Source of the DNA: Isoetes taiwanensis | Lineage: Eukaryota; Streptophyta; Lycopodiopsida; Isoetales; Isoetaceae | Direction: 5' to 3' | DNA: 64,000 nucleotides | Assembly: GCA_021234155.1 (NCBI GenBank) | Contig: JAJEKV010000115.1 | Span: forward strand, 188,001-252,000 | Part shown: positions 20,597-32,999 of the stretch, piece after piece | Layout of the letters: every line of letters begins with the position of its first letter | How positions within the stretch are numbered: the stretch's first letter is position 1 | Program-made: the position numbers and the translations under genes | The notes under the pieces: generated by a model | Databases searched by the model: none | Told to the model about the DNA's origin: nothing | The model's input: only the letters and a program-made list of their open reading frames with translations

Positions 20597-22133
20597 ATGG
20601 CATCTGCTCAAAGAAGGCCTCATGTTATCGTCTTGCCATTTCCTGCAGATGGCCACATAAATCCTCTAATGCGGTTGTCCAAAATCCTCACAAAAATGGG
20701 ATTTTCCATTACTTTTGTCAACACTCAAGGCAACCATGAAAGACTCTTGGACACTGCCAAGCAATCAGGAATATCCGTGGACCAAGATCCCAGTTTTAAG
20801 CTTGTTGGGCTTGCCGGATTTTCTCATGAAAAAATCAAAAAGCTTGCTGGAATGAAAGGTGCTGAGCTCATGTTGGCCAGTGTGGATAGTCTGAGAAAAC
20901 CCTTCGAAAACCTTGTGGAGCAGGAACTGGGGAAAAATCCTTGCTCTGTGGCATGTATAATTTCTGACTTCTTTGTGTATTGGTCTTCTCAGGTTGCAGA
21001 CAGATTTGGCTTAGATATGGCGACGTTTTTTCCTTCAAATGCCATCACTCACCTTGTGCTTCAGAACTTGGAGGAGCTGAGAGCCCAAGGATTGGTCCCC
21101 ATTAAAAGGTGAAAACAGATCTCAGTTTTGCTGATCTCAGTTTTATTTAGCTTGGCGAAGTTAACTTACAATCACGTAAAGCCGTATTCCATCCATTACA
21201 GAGCATTTTGGTTTTAATTTGGGTTTTTTTTGCTGCAGATCCAAGTGCAAGTAGCACCATCCCAATTGCGTTTTCAAATGATATGATTTTGATGCAAAAC
21301 GAGATCCCTATGATAGTGCACGAAGATGGCCTTTTTGTAGAATATTTGTGCAAGTGCAAAGCCAGAGCAAGAGACTGGAATTTGGTAAATTCTTTCGAAG
21401 AACTAGAACCCAAAGCAGTAGAGGCAATGCGGAAAATGTTACCCAATTACTTGCCTGTATCGCCAATGCATCACTATGCGGTTTGTAATGAAATGCAAGG
21501 GAAGAATGAAATTGGGTTAACAGTGGAGGACAGATCGTGCATGGATTGGCTTGATAAGCAGAAGGGTCGGTGCTGTATGTGTCGTTTGGAAGCCTATCAG
21601 TGCTGGGAAAGGAGCAGCTGAGAAATATTGCGAAAGGGGTAATGGATAGCAAGGTTCCATTTTTGTGGATACAGAGGCCGACCCTGACAGGGGACGAAGA
21701 AGATGTGGGTTGGATTTTTGAAGGGCTGAGTGAGGAAGAAGGTCTTGTGGTAAAATGGGCACCCGAGATCGAGGTACTCCAACATCGTTCCGTTGGCGGA
21801 TTTCTTAGCCACTGCGGATGGAACTCGACCCTAGAAAGTGCCTGCGCCGGAGTTCCATTGCTTGCATGGCCCCTTTTGGGCGAGCAGAATTTGAACTGTA
21901 AATTGATTGTGGAGGAGTGGAAGATTGGGTTGGATTTTAGAGGCGCTATCAGAGATGAAAACGGATTGGTGAGTGCCCAAGATGTGAAGAGTGGCGTGTT
22001 GAGGCTGATGGAATGTGAGGAAGGCAGAAACTGCCTCAAGAGAGTTCGAGAAATCAGAGAAATGGGGATCGCAGCTGCCCTTCCCGGTGGTTCCTCCAGC
22101 ATTAACCTTCAGCTATTTGCAGATGCCTTCTAG
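20597..22133 (+). CDS. UDP-glycosyltransferase (family 1), frameshifted copy
   Basis: A plant secondary-product glycosyltransferase that would move sugar from a UDP-sugar to a small acceptor in the cytosol. The ATG at 20597 is preferred because RRPHVIVLPFPADGHINP follows at once; His20 of the GHINP motif is the usual catalytic base, and SDFF near residue 120 carries the paired Asp. Exon 1 ends at 21108 before GT. An intron runs to an AG at 21238 or 21245; only the latter keeps frame with exon 2. Exon 2 holds a PSPG box starting WAPEIEVLQHRSVGG, then HCGWNSTLES and ending EQ (about 21756-21890), and stops at 22133. Near 21564 one base is missing from a G run before VLYVSFGS, shifting the frame. 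Length, about 465 codons, is normal. The acceptor cannot be told; similarity is closest to the UGT83-type group by impression only. Confidence 0.85.
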
Positions 22134-22479
22134 TCAAGTGATACCATACTACTAGTAAATATGCCCCGTGTGTTAGCTGCTCATAAACAGAGGCAGTACC
22201 ATATATATTTTCTCTCTGAATTTCATGTCATAAGATAGACACTATGCCGATGTGCGCATATCTTATCTTACACACTATAGAAACAGGGTCGATCTTTTTA
22301 GGGTTGATCTTTTTGTCCATGCTGTATTTTATGTTCACACGTGGCATTGCCAATAACCCGAAATGGAAGTTCGGTACCCTCATTCCGTGTAACAGCTTCA
22401 GCTGGTCACGTTTATTTTTTCAACAAGTTTCATTCCATACATCCGTTACATTCGAAGCTAAAAAGCACAAAATCCATTG

Positions 22480-22690
22480 TTTTACATTCAAAGTTCAAAA
22501 GCCTGTGATTCTTAGACTCAACAATCTAACAGACCTTGTGAATATGTCTTTAGGCCTCAACAATCTAAGAGGAAGCTTGCCTCCAGTGCTTGGAGCTCTT
22601 CAACTGGATATTCTCCACAATAACTTCAGCCATCAATTTCGTGCTGACACTTCAAGCCAAAAAATGAGCTCTTGGCCAAACCCGGGTGGA
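22480..22690 (+). pseudogene. LRR-like fragment
   Basis: An open plus-strand stretch contains ILRLNNLTDLVNMSLGLNNL, then GSLPPVLGALQ and LDILHNNFSH, which follow the plant extracellular LRR pattern (LxxLxxLxLxxNxLxGxLPxxL) over about two repeats. No signal peptide, kinase or further repeats are visible. It lies 350 bp downstream of the UGT. It is most likely a degraded piece of a receptor-like protein gene. Confidence 0.45.
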
Positions 22691-22759
22691 GCCCTGCCCC
22701 AAAATCCGGCCGGAGGCAAAAAGCAGAACATTATTTCCCCTTTAACTTAGGATAGAGCA

Positions 22760-24140
22760 TTTCTTAAAAAAATCAGTGCATTCCGCGGAGAACAGAGCAC
22801 TTAGCTTGGAAGATCTCGCCCATGTAAGAGCATTGCCATAGTTCTATTCTGTATGGCATAGTAAAAGAATCATTCGATATAGGGCTCGGCCTCCATAACC
22901 GCCTGCAACAAGAAAAACAAGGTCAGAAGATAAAAATGCTTGCATGCAAGAAACTTATTCACAGATTGAGAGATACCATAACCTAAGCCAAAAAATCGCC
23001 GGAATAGCTCGACTTGAAGCTGCAAAACAAAAATCTTTACTAAGTGAGCACGAAAATCAGCACGGAATAGCTAAAAACAAACAAAACCTCTTCCTGCTCT
23101 AACTTTGGCGACGGCAAAGCTAAGCAAGAAAAATCGAGAAACAGATCTTGTACTGCTAGAAAATCATGGAGCGCCTTCATTCGAGAAGAGAAGTTCACCG
23201 AAGGACGAGGCGACCGTCTTGGCGCCTCGACGAAGCCAGAAAAAAAGGGGAGAAAAAAAATCTCCCCTGTTTCTATCTTGTGGGGGAACGTCACTTGGTC
23301 CCCCTTAACGGTGGGCTGGTGACCCGCTCCGGGCTACCGCCGGTCGCGGGACCCCACCTTCCACGCTGTGTTAGTTGCTCGCTGGGCTGGCACTCGTCAA
23401 TCTTCTCACCCAAAGCTGTAGATTGTAGAAGCCGGCATGCTAAAACTTGAAATTTTATATGCAGCTAATCACAGGCTTTTTATCCTTCAATCTCCAGCTC
23501 TTCTTAACTAGTTTTTCTCTGTGTCTGCCTTGTGAAAACAAGGGTAGCTAAATGCACACTTCCAGTATGCTTCTTGTATCCGTTACTAAAATGAAAGAAT
23601 CATGCTATTCAAGACTCAGAATCATGAATTAACAGTAATTTTCTACGATCTCATCCATACCAGTGGATAGTCTTGAATGGTGAAATCTGGGTTTTGCATA
23701 GTCTGGTGCAAATCATGTTGGTATTCTAGCTATTGACCAATTCTTACATGTAAACTAACATGATACTGCAATGGATCTTATAAATTGTAAGATCTTGAAT
23801 TCGGTTAGTGTATATTTTTGTTGTATATCTATTAACCATCATTCAATTAAATTGGAATTATGGCTTAATTTTGGGAAGAATTTTATATTGCATGTAGTAA
23901 GTTTCACAAATCCTATGCCTAAAGTAAAAAATGTAATATTGTTTTCCGTAGAGAATTGACTATATTTCACAATATAGCATGATATCATTTAAAGATGGAA
24001 AAAACTTTTTGTGCACATCTATTGTTTAAATTTGGTTTTTTCGACAAGAGGTAAACTTTTTAGATTTCTTTTTAGATTGATTTTCTAAGGTTTTAATGTT
24101 TTTAGTTGTCAAGAAATATTCTCGATTGCCCAAAAATCGA
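22760..24140. other. Unassigned region
   Basis: No recognisable gene. A short GC-rich patch (about 23280-23420) sits in otherwise AT-rich DNA and resembles in composition the decayed LINE blocks elsewhere, but carries no motif I can name. Confidence 0.35.
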
Positions 24141-24144
24141 GAAA

Positions 24145-24297
24145 GGTTTTTGGGTTGCCCCTAGGGGGGCAAACCCTCGTTTATGTGGGTATGTGGGCAT
24201 ATCTAGGTATATGCCTAAGATATGCCTAGCATATCTTGGTGACTTCCAAAAAGCCTGCCGCCTCAGAACTCTCTGGCCATCCGGCCCCATTCCTTCA
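24145..24297. repeat. Dispersed repeat R4, copy 1; inverted partner at 60643-60783
   Basis: GGGTTGCCCCTAGGGG, then GGCAAACCCTCGTTTATGTG, GTGGGCATAT, GCCTAGCATATCTT and CATCCGGCCCCATTCCT occur here in order. The same series is found in reverse complement at 60643-60783. TATGCC/GGCATA pieces inside are themselves repeated. No coding capacity is seen. Confidence 0.85.
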
Positions 24298-24299
24298 CA

Positions 24300-26170
24300 A
24301 AGTGGCTATGGCAGCCGACCCTTCTTCTTCTTCGAGCATTTTCCTCCGGCTTCTAAGAGCATGTTTTACCGCTTTCTTGTGAATGATGCATATGGGATGG
24401 AAATATTGTTCGCCCTCGGTAGCAAACAATGGTGTATTATCCAAAGATTTGCCTGTCGCAATTTTCCAGCTTGCTTCATTTTCTGCTAACTATTTTTGCA
24501 GGTGATGATGGACAGAGATGCATAAGCCATGAAATAGGAGATGATACTAACGTCTGGAACTTTTTTATGAAAAAAACTAGATATGGTACTTTGACGATGG
24601 CATCATGGACACCAGCTCATGTATCCAATTGCTGATTTTCTGTAACCTAGACTGCAAATTTTGTCTATTGATCGAATCTAGTGCTTTTATTCTTTGTTGA
24701 ATCTGCTACAACTATATTATAGGGGATGTGGAGTTGCGAGTCATAAGGAAATGAAGCAGATATGAGTAACACCGAGCATCTTCCCATGCTAATCTTCGAT
24801 GCATCTGAATATGTTGTTCAATTACCTATTATTGGAATTGTCATAGGCCAGCTTGCTTCATTTTCCGGGTAAATCGCTTTTGGTGATGTTGGGCCGATTG
24901 TCCATTTCAATCGCCTTGACAAAGATACTTCTTAAATTTGGTATTGTTTTGCATGCAAGGAAAGCTCTGTGTACAAATCATGTGCTTCCAGTTAACTTTG
25001 TGTGGATGTGGGTTATAACACAATGATAAGAGTGTCAGATCCTCCTAGTGCATGGTTAACATAGATAGGACAGGTAAGGCTCCTGTCCAGGAAATGAAAC
25101 TGATGTAGGCCCAGCTATTTTTGCGCAGATGCTGTACTTGCAGTTACCTTCTTTGGATGTGAGCCGTAAAAGATTAATAAAAGTGTGATTGCCTCCTTGG
25201 ATAGTGTGTGCAAACAAAAAGCACTACTTCTGTAAGTTGAGCACATGATTTGCTTTGTTTTATAACATTTGCTTTCCATTTGCATTTGTTAGAAGTCTCA
25301 CCATCCCATCAAGTTGCCAACTATATAGGCATGAACTCAGAAATGGCTTTCAAGCCGTTTGTCCTTTTGGGTGTCCATTTCACTGCCTTGACAGCATGCT
25401 TCTTAAATTTGGCATTGTTTTGCATACAAGAAAAGCTCTGTGTATAAATGTTGTGCTTCCAGTTAACCCTGCGTGGATGTCGGTTATAACACAATGATAA
25501 GAGTGTGAGATCCTCCTAGTGCATGATTGACATAGATAGGACAAGTAAGGCTTCTGTTCAGCAAATGAAACTCAGGTTGACACTCAAATGAAACAGCGTG
25601 ATAGTCAGGTTGGCTATTGCTCAAACTACATTTGCAAAATGAGAGAAATGGATAAATATAGTGCCTTATGTGTATATATTTATGAACCTCATGGGCCAAA
25701 AAGAAATTATGATGTTGAAATCCTAGATCTCATGGGCGATAGCTTTTGCAAATAAGCATAAATATGGCCAAGCTGGACTTATTTTACAACAGACCCATCG
25801 TTGTTGCTAAGACTTTGGGATAGAGTTGAGCGAGATAATGGAATCTGTGGATCTTGCTGTGGTAGCTACGTTGGACTATCGGAATGACAACACGGAAAGA
25901 CGTGTTGTGAAAGGCCTTCTAGGCAGAGGAAAGCAAGAGTGTTGTTCCACTTGAAGATGGATATGGAAAGTGTGCACATATTTCTTAATCAGAAGATAGA
26001 TCTCAACTTGCTATACTCGCTGCAGGAGAAATTTATGGTTGTGGTTTAAGCTTTTTGTTGCCTTTTCCTGCATCCTTCTATGCTGTGAAGTTGACGGCGC
26101 TGATGCGAGTTTGCCTGCTGACAGGTCTTTCCGGGTTCATTGAATATTTGAGGTACTGTAGGTAATTTGC
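24300..26170. repeat. Unassigned DNA with a 471-bp-period duplication
   Basis: Two units, about 24895-25110 and 25366-25582, share CTTCTTAAATTTGG, GCATTGTTTTGCATA-like, GTGCTTCCAGTTAAC, GGTTATAACACAATGATAAG, GATCCTCCTAGTGCATG and GACATAGATAGGACA in order. A possible short exon (24502-24630) follows a TTTTTGCAG acceptor but matches no family I know. The rest has no supported gene. Confidence 0.75.
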
Positions 26171-26199
26171 AAGTATGCTATATGGTCCTTGGCTTTCAT

Positions 26200-28285
26200 C
26201 ACCATTGGAGCTAAGGTCTCAGTCTAGCACGATTGTTCGGAACATGGAAAAAGTTCACCGGGTGGATGACAGCATCCGCTTGGTGCACTCGAGAGACAAA
26301 GAAGACCGGCCAGTGCTTGCTCGCACATGCAAAGCTCAGCGTGGATACCCCGACGCCGCGCGAGGCAGTCATGGGACCGGGCAGCGCACGCGAGACACTT
26401 GCAATCACGCTCAGCCCGCGATCGAGGTCGATGAGGCCAATGCCATGGCACGGCGCCACGAGCCACACCCCCCGCTGGAAGTTGAGGAGGCTACCACGCA
26501 AGACGTAGGTTGCAAGTTGCCTTGAAGTTAAGCAAAGATCGAAGCGGCCTCTTCGGAGAAGGGATTCGCACGGACCGAAATGCAGGGAGCTCCGACCGTC
26601 GCTGCCCAAAGAAGGCAAGGGCCTCCGCGTAAGTTTTCATGAACAATGGTGGCATCAAGACGAGATGGCAAGACAGACCAAGCCTTGCAAGAGCCGGAGC
26701 CCGCACTGCACAACGTAGCCACGCCATTACGACACACACCAAACGCAAGCCCAACAACCCGCAAGACGCCAATCGGGGTTACCCGGTCAACCTGAACACC
26801 GACAAATGCAAATACCGCCGCATTCATCATCACGCTGCGTCGCCACCGCCCGTAGTGGCCAGTGCCCCCACCGAACGCTGAGCTTCGTAGAGCGCAGCGA
26901 CGGAGCCACAACCCAGTAGCTAGAAGAGAATCTCATCCGGAAGATACACGCACAGATCCTTGGGCGCATGACGTTTCCTGGTCCAGGACCTGTTCAGGTT
27001 ACGCGACCAGCCCGGCGTGGGGTCCAGCGCCCAGGCCACAGCCGAGTCGTGGTGTTCACGATTGCGGATGCACAAGTTCGAGAGGCCATATCAAGGCGAT
27101 AGGGCAAGTTCTCAAGGGCACATCTCGTATGTGAGCCGGATCTTACGCCCGGTAACAGAGGCATGCGGTGGAAGTTCGCCAGGTCGTGGGGGCCTGCCGT
27201 CGACCAAATGCTTTGCAAATACACACCTTAGCCAAATGCTATCCCTGATGCCTCCGCTCCTAATCCTCCGCAATCTGCCCCTACAACTCGGTCTGCTCCT
27301 TTCGGCGATGGCCAGCCCCCTGCCAGCCTCAGCTACCTTGTCCGGCCTGCCCCGCCTTCGAACTGCTCCCTCGCCGCTGGTCCATCCGTGAAACACACTA
27401 CACAAGCATCTCCTCAACCAATAGGGTTGTGCCTCCGGGTGGTGGTCTGAACCGCCGGTGGACATGGACCTCATCTTCCTCATGGAGACATGGGAACACC
27501 AGTCCCACAAAGCCGCCCGTCTGCCGGGTACTAGCATTTTTTCGGTGTTCAATGGTTGTGCGGGGAGGCGTGCGAACGCGGTGGGGTTATCTGCTACTAC
27601 CGGTAGCCTTGGCACATTTGGTTTCCCTCCGAAGACCGACCGGACATAACCGCTACTTGTGGGTCCGGAGTGCACCACCACGGCGGAGATCCTCTCTTCC
27701 TAGCTGCTTGCTACTTTCCCCATGCAGAGAGTCCCTTCTATCACAGCCACCCGAGGTGGACAGGATGGACCCGTATGTCGATCTATATGATGACATACTG
27801 GCGACAAGCGGATGGGCGAGTCATGCTCCTTGGAGACTTCAATGCGCCGGACAGGGTGGAGCAGTCATGGGCCGGACCCCTCGGGCGGATGGCGGTCAGA
27901 AGTTGCGTCCCGCCAAGGCGCCTTGCCCACAACACTCGGATAATGATCAGTCACCAGCCCGCATACAATTGCTCTGATGTGCGGTATCTTTGACCTCGCT
28001 CATATGCAATGGCCTACCACAATGGCCCTCTTCCCACAGTACACTTGTAGACGGGACAATCACGGGCACGAAACTAGTGTAAGTGGATTATGTCATAGTG
28101 GGCTGCGCATGATGTACACCTTGTCGACCATTTTCACGTCGGCACGGACCGACGGTCGAGCGGGAGGCCGACTCGGATCACCTCCCACTCTATGTGAAGC
28201 TGGTCCGCCACCGCTCACGGCCCCCTCGAGAGCGGCACCTTGTCGACCTCTACAGTGCTTGGATTATGAGCAAAGCTGACTAGGC
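26200..28285 (+). mobile_element. GC-rich remnant of a second type of LINE
   Basis: A sharply bounded GC-rich block carries an endonuclease domain at its 3' half (27440-28205). The 5' part (26200-27400) has long but mutually overlapping open frames on both strands, no one of which shows a recognisable domain; by position it could be an ORF1 remnant. No reverse transcriptase follows; AT-rich DNA resumes after about 28290. Confidence 0.55.
27440..28205 (+). pseudogene. EEP-type (APE-like) endonuclease domain of a LINE
   Basis: Pieces in different plus-strand frames line up as one endonuclease/exonuclease/phosphatase fold. MDLIFLMETWEH (27461-27500) holds the catalytic Glu motif. GDPLFLAACYFPHAESPFY follows at 27683-27740. 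RVMLLGDFNAP at about 27820-27850 has the catalytic Asp and Asn. MMYTLSTIFT lies near 28110. The closing ADSDHLPLYVKL at 28168-28203 includes the SDH catalytic triad piece. All active-site residues can be found, but at least three frameshifts separate them. Sequence details differ from the endonuclease at 2150-2660, so this is another LINE lineage. Confidence 0.75.
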
Positions 28286-28289
28286 CCTA

Positions 28290-30900
28290 TCACCAAACAC
28301 TAATTTGATGGATGAGATTAATAATCTCTTTGCATTGAACGACTGAGATTGAAGTTTTCTCTTCGCGTTATGTGAAGTTAATAGATGGGTTGGTTGCCGC
28401 TGATTGTCATGATACAAATTACAAATAGCCATCCTAATGTCGATTGCCATAGCCGCGGATAAAATCTAATAGCGATGTCATGATTCCAACGAAAGCTATT
28501 CCTTTAGTTTTCTTTTGTTTTTCTTACCTAGAAGCTCCCTAATCATAGCCTGGAGCTCTTGGTCCTCTTGAGAACTTTTAACATCCTAAGGGAAGAGCTT
28601 TTAATTGAGGCCATGGAAGATGCTTGTAATACAGTAGCAGTCTGGATATGGAGACAATAGAGTTAAGATCTCCAAGATCAAGGGTAGGGAGTAGAAGGAG
28701 CATAGGAAATCGTAAGTACTCTAAGAGCCCCTCGCCATTTTAAGGTATATAATGCGGAAAAGGGAAGTTACGAGGGAGTCTCGGCCAAAAGCCCAAAAAG
28801 CTAAGGTACGACAAGATTGAAAGGCAACAGGATGAAACCAGGTTATGAGGAGGAGCTGCACCATTTTGTTAGATGTTGAGAGGGTTGTATACCCAACAAG
28901 AAGAAGCCAGAGCCAGGTTAGAAATAGGGGCACATCTAAGGGCTGGAACAGTGTTAGGATTCTACCACACCGTGAAGAGATACCTGATTTAGCTCTTGAG
29001 CCATAACTTAGAGGTAAATAATGTAGATAGGGATGTCCCTATTGATCCGCTTGCAAGGAACGGCCTGAGAGGGGTTAACAAAAGCAAAATTTTGATCCTT
29101 CTCATCTCGAGCCGGAGATCTAAAATCTGGCAGTTCTAGGGCAACGATGGCATTCATAGATCTGGATTCTCGACCAAATGCATGTCTTATTCTTGTATTC
29201 GTCCTCCAATGCATGAAGGATCCATTATCTACTAGTAGTAGTAGTAGTTTTCGAGCATACAACAAGTATCAAATACATATCCATTTTGATCTGCTTTAGT
29301 TGAGTCATCGGACTTTCAAGTCTTTGAAAAACAGTTAATAGATCCCTTCTCGTATTTTCGCGGATTTAGGAGTACCATTTTGGATTATGGCGTTTTAAAT
29401 GTTAGTTCGCTCTTTTTGATTTTCTCAGAATGGCCGCATTTGTTAGACCATGCCTATCTAGAGTATTATGTGAAGGGTTTTGGGAATCTGTTTACAAAAT
29501 TGTATGCAAAAGCATGGGAAAGCATGCAAATTTGTAAGTTTCACACCTTTTTGTGTTTGCGTTGTGGTTTGTGTTCCTTTATGAGAAAGTGCCCCCTCGC
29601 TTTTTTATTACCTAATCATTCTTACAATTCCTTCTTGATCCGTTGAATTTCATTAATATGTGCAGCTGAAAGAGGATATATTTCTACCAGCATTTTTCCT
29701 CCTCTATTGTACTTGTATATTAACTTATTGAATAAATTATATTAGAATCTCTTGGCATTCTAATATGAAATCCTATGGTGCAAGGGTGCAAGATCTAGCA
29801 ATCGCTGGCTTGGTTCCTAGATCCTACACATTCGTGCCAGGATAAATCTAGGGTGAACATGGGTGTTAGATTTCTTAAAGATTGAGATTTTGTTTAGAGC
29901 ATTTGGGCTTGATTACATGCTGAGTATTTGTTTTGTTGCAGGCTCTTGGTATTGCCGGGCATTACAAATGGAAGTGCAGTCCTTCAATCACAGCAAACAT
30001 ACTGCCATGCAAGGTATCATTCCATTTTTAAATTCATTGTTATGGTACTATTTTTGATGACCTACTGCAATTGCCGCTATATAAACGTCAAATGTAAATA
30101 TTTTGATTGTGATGTTCACCGGTGGGGCTTCTAAAGTTATGAATACCTCTAACATTAGCATGTTCTGGTAGTTCGCTTGCCAAAATATGCAGATAATGTT
30201 GGTTAGTGTTTGTAGAGTTGCTTTATAAAAGATAATCTTTTTTGCATGCATATAATAATGCACACAACAAATAGCTTTTATGAGAGCCTGCTTTGTTGCA
30301 TTCTAGAACCGGCAATGCTGCAACCTATATTTTGTATGTTATCATTACTTTTTGATCCATTCATTGTTTTTACATCATTTTTTGTCTTTTAAAATAGATG
30401 TGTCTGCAAATGTACCTTTACATGTATGGTATTATAGCTGGATATTGTCGTCTTAGAATGAAGCAAGCATTAAATTGAATTAATGTTGGAACTTTTCATT
30501 TTTAGAGATGGATTTATATTTTTGATGGGTTGATTCTTTGCAGGCTGATTCATGCTGCTATGTTGTTCTAAGCATTGAGTTGTAGGTGATTCATGCTCTC
30601 TAAGCATTGAATTTTGAATGAAGTAATGTTCAGTCATGGCTTTTCATTTGAATTAGCATATGATAAGAAGCAAGGGTTTTGGCTTATACCTACAGAACCA
30701 TGTAGGTAAAGCCGGGCCCTTATAGCACAGTTATTCTCAATGCAGAGTGAATACTTACATCCAAAAACAAGGGCCTTAGATCCGATATGTTACTAGAGCA
30801 AGGTATGTTGTTTGCTTCATTTTATCTCCATATCCAATTTTAAAATTGCTTTATATGAAGTGAAAGTGTTATTTACAGTTGCATTTTTCCTTATCCACTA
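28290..30900. other. Unassigned region with two exon-like stretches
   Basis: Two plus-strand stretches look like exons but belong to no family I recognise. 29942-30013 (24 codons, phase 0 on both sides) lies between TTTTGTTGCAG and GTATC and reads ALGIAGHYKWKCSPSITAN and more. About 29429-29536 is flanked by TTTTCTCAG and GTAAGT and reads EWPHLLDHAYLEYYVKGFG and more. A short AGT microsatellite is at 29234-29247. The remainder shows nothing. Confidence 0.3.
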
Positions 30901-31039
30901 TTAGGATCCATTTGACCGTCTTTTTTCCTTTATAGTCAGGGCTTCATCAAGTGTTGTTTTCAGAAGCCCATCTGCCATGGGCGTTTCCATGTATCCATGT
31001 ATTTCAAAATTATATTGCCAAAGTTGTAGTCTATGTGCC

Positions 31040-32900
31040 GGCACCTTTAGGCTATGGCATTTAGTAGGAAATACTTGAAGAAATCGAGGAATGTCCATGC
31101 TTTCTTAGGAATTAGAATGAGATGCCTTCATAGATTCAAAGCCTACCTCTACATACAGTAAGAAATCAGCATGTTCTGGGGCCATTATTTCTGCCTTCAT
31201 GTAAATCAAGAAACAGTAGCAGTGTTACAAGAGAACAAACATGTATGCATGAATAGCAAGGATGTAATTCTCCATTGCATTTTGAATACCAACCTGACCT
31301 TTATGAGACTCTTGACCATCTATCTATTGCCCACAAGAAGCATATACTTTCTAGGTTTTCTAGAAAGATTGGTGGTACTTCTATGGTACTGGTCATGGGA
31401 ACAATAAGTCGCATGTTGTAACTGGAAATCAAGAAATGGTAGCAGTTAGTTGACCTTTATTGAGCGTTCTCTCATGTGAAGCTGATTGGTAACCAGAAAG
31501 AGTGTCAGAAACATTTCCAAGATGGGAATATATGCTATATTGCCCTTTTCTTAAAAATTTCCCACAACATGGCATTGCAGATGGAGACATACAAGATCAA
31601 ATAGAAGAATGGCTGGCACAAAATATCCAAAGGAAAGAGTAAGGATACCGAAGTACCTGACCAGAAACAGGCTTAGCGAACTGAACATCAGATTAATAAT
31701 TGTTGTCATCAAGCACATCCTGTGCAACAGTTGTCCATTCTGCCAAATGAGTACAATTTAGGAAAAAAACAAGTGCAATGTATAAGTACTCGATCTTGCC
31801 ATTTATAAATTGCATAAGAAATCATTAAAGCAGTTCTCAACAGTGTGAAGGAGGAGTGAAATGGCAAGATTCCATGGACCATTGGCATCATTTACAAGAT
31901 AAAAACCGAAAAGAGATGCATCTAATGTAAAATTATAAAGCCAAATATTTCGCAGTACGTCCTTTTATCAACAAAGTGAAGCCCCAATATGATAGCACCT
32001 TTAGATAAAAACTTGAAGAAATTGAGGAATGTCCATGCTTTATTAGGAATTAGAATGAGATGCCTTCATAGCTTCTAGTGATTTACAAAAGCAAGTCCCC
32101 GGACGATCCGACAAAGACCATATAGCACCGTATGGCAGTTTGTTTAGGGTGTTACTGGTACTAGCACATGATAATTAGATAATCAATAAAAATATATAAT
32201 AGCTCCAATGAATGACAAGTGGAATAATATGATAGAATAGTAGGTGCAGTGTCTTTGATCTAAGTCAAGGGGTCGCGTTTTTTTGTACCCCACCAGCATA
32301 CTTTTGCCCTTCTGCATATAGATATGTATTTACCTTCACACGGGTTGCTATAAGTAGTATTGGAGAAAGATGCTTGGTGCATTCAGCATATGAACAATAC
32401 ACAGCTTTGTTTCGTTAGCAATATTTGGTCCTTGGTATTTTGAAATTCGAAATGGAAATTCTTCTAATCTTGAGCAAGAGGTGAGTTGCATTATGACCAT
32501 TTTGATTCTCATACTCATGCATGGTAATCCTTCAACATTGTAAATTACTGCAAGTTTGTTTACAATAAGGAACGATTGAAAGTGAGCTTTGAAGCGAAAG
32601 CAGCTTCAAAACAATCTCTGACTCTTTAAATTTTTGCCAACGGTGGTGGCTTATGTCGTATGGATGTGCATACTAATTTTGTGCTTAATGTTTGAGACTT
32701 GGTAGTATAAGATATGTCTTTGTATTGCCCTTCTCTTATAAAAGTTTCCCACAACATGGCTCTGATGGAGACATCCAAGATCAATTAGAAGAATGGTGGG
32801 CGTAAAAACATCCAAAGGAAAGGATAACGGCAGTACCTTCCCGGAAGCATTCTTAACAAACCGAACATAAGTGTACAATTTAGGAAAACTACAAGCCTAG
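31040..32900. repeat. Local dispersed duplications
   Basis: TTGAAGAAATCGAGGAATGTCC with its flank to GATGCCTTCATAG occurs at about 31072 and, slightly changed, at 32013 (938 bp apart). A second block (TCCCACAACATGG, GATGGAGACAT, AAGATCAA, TAGAAGAATGG, ATCCAAAGGAAAG, GTACAATTTAGGAAAA) occurs at about 31558-31765 and again at 32748-32890 (about 1184 bp apart). No protein was recognised. Confidence 0.8.
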
Positions 32901-32999
32901 TTAGGATATAAGAACGTACTGCCTCTGTTTATGCGCAAGTAACACACGGGGCATATGGTATTACTTGACTAGAAGGCTTCATTTCATTAGGAATGCATC

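Noticed and set aside
21308-22102. 264-codon minus-strand open frame
   Set aside because: Fully antisense to UGT exon 2, which has the PSPG box on the plus strand. Its length reflects codon bias of the sense strand.
26211-27681. Several 90-190 codon open frames on both strands
   Set aside because: GC-rich DNA lowers stop frequency; the frames overlap each other and the only recognisable motifs are the plus-strand LINE endonuclease pieces.
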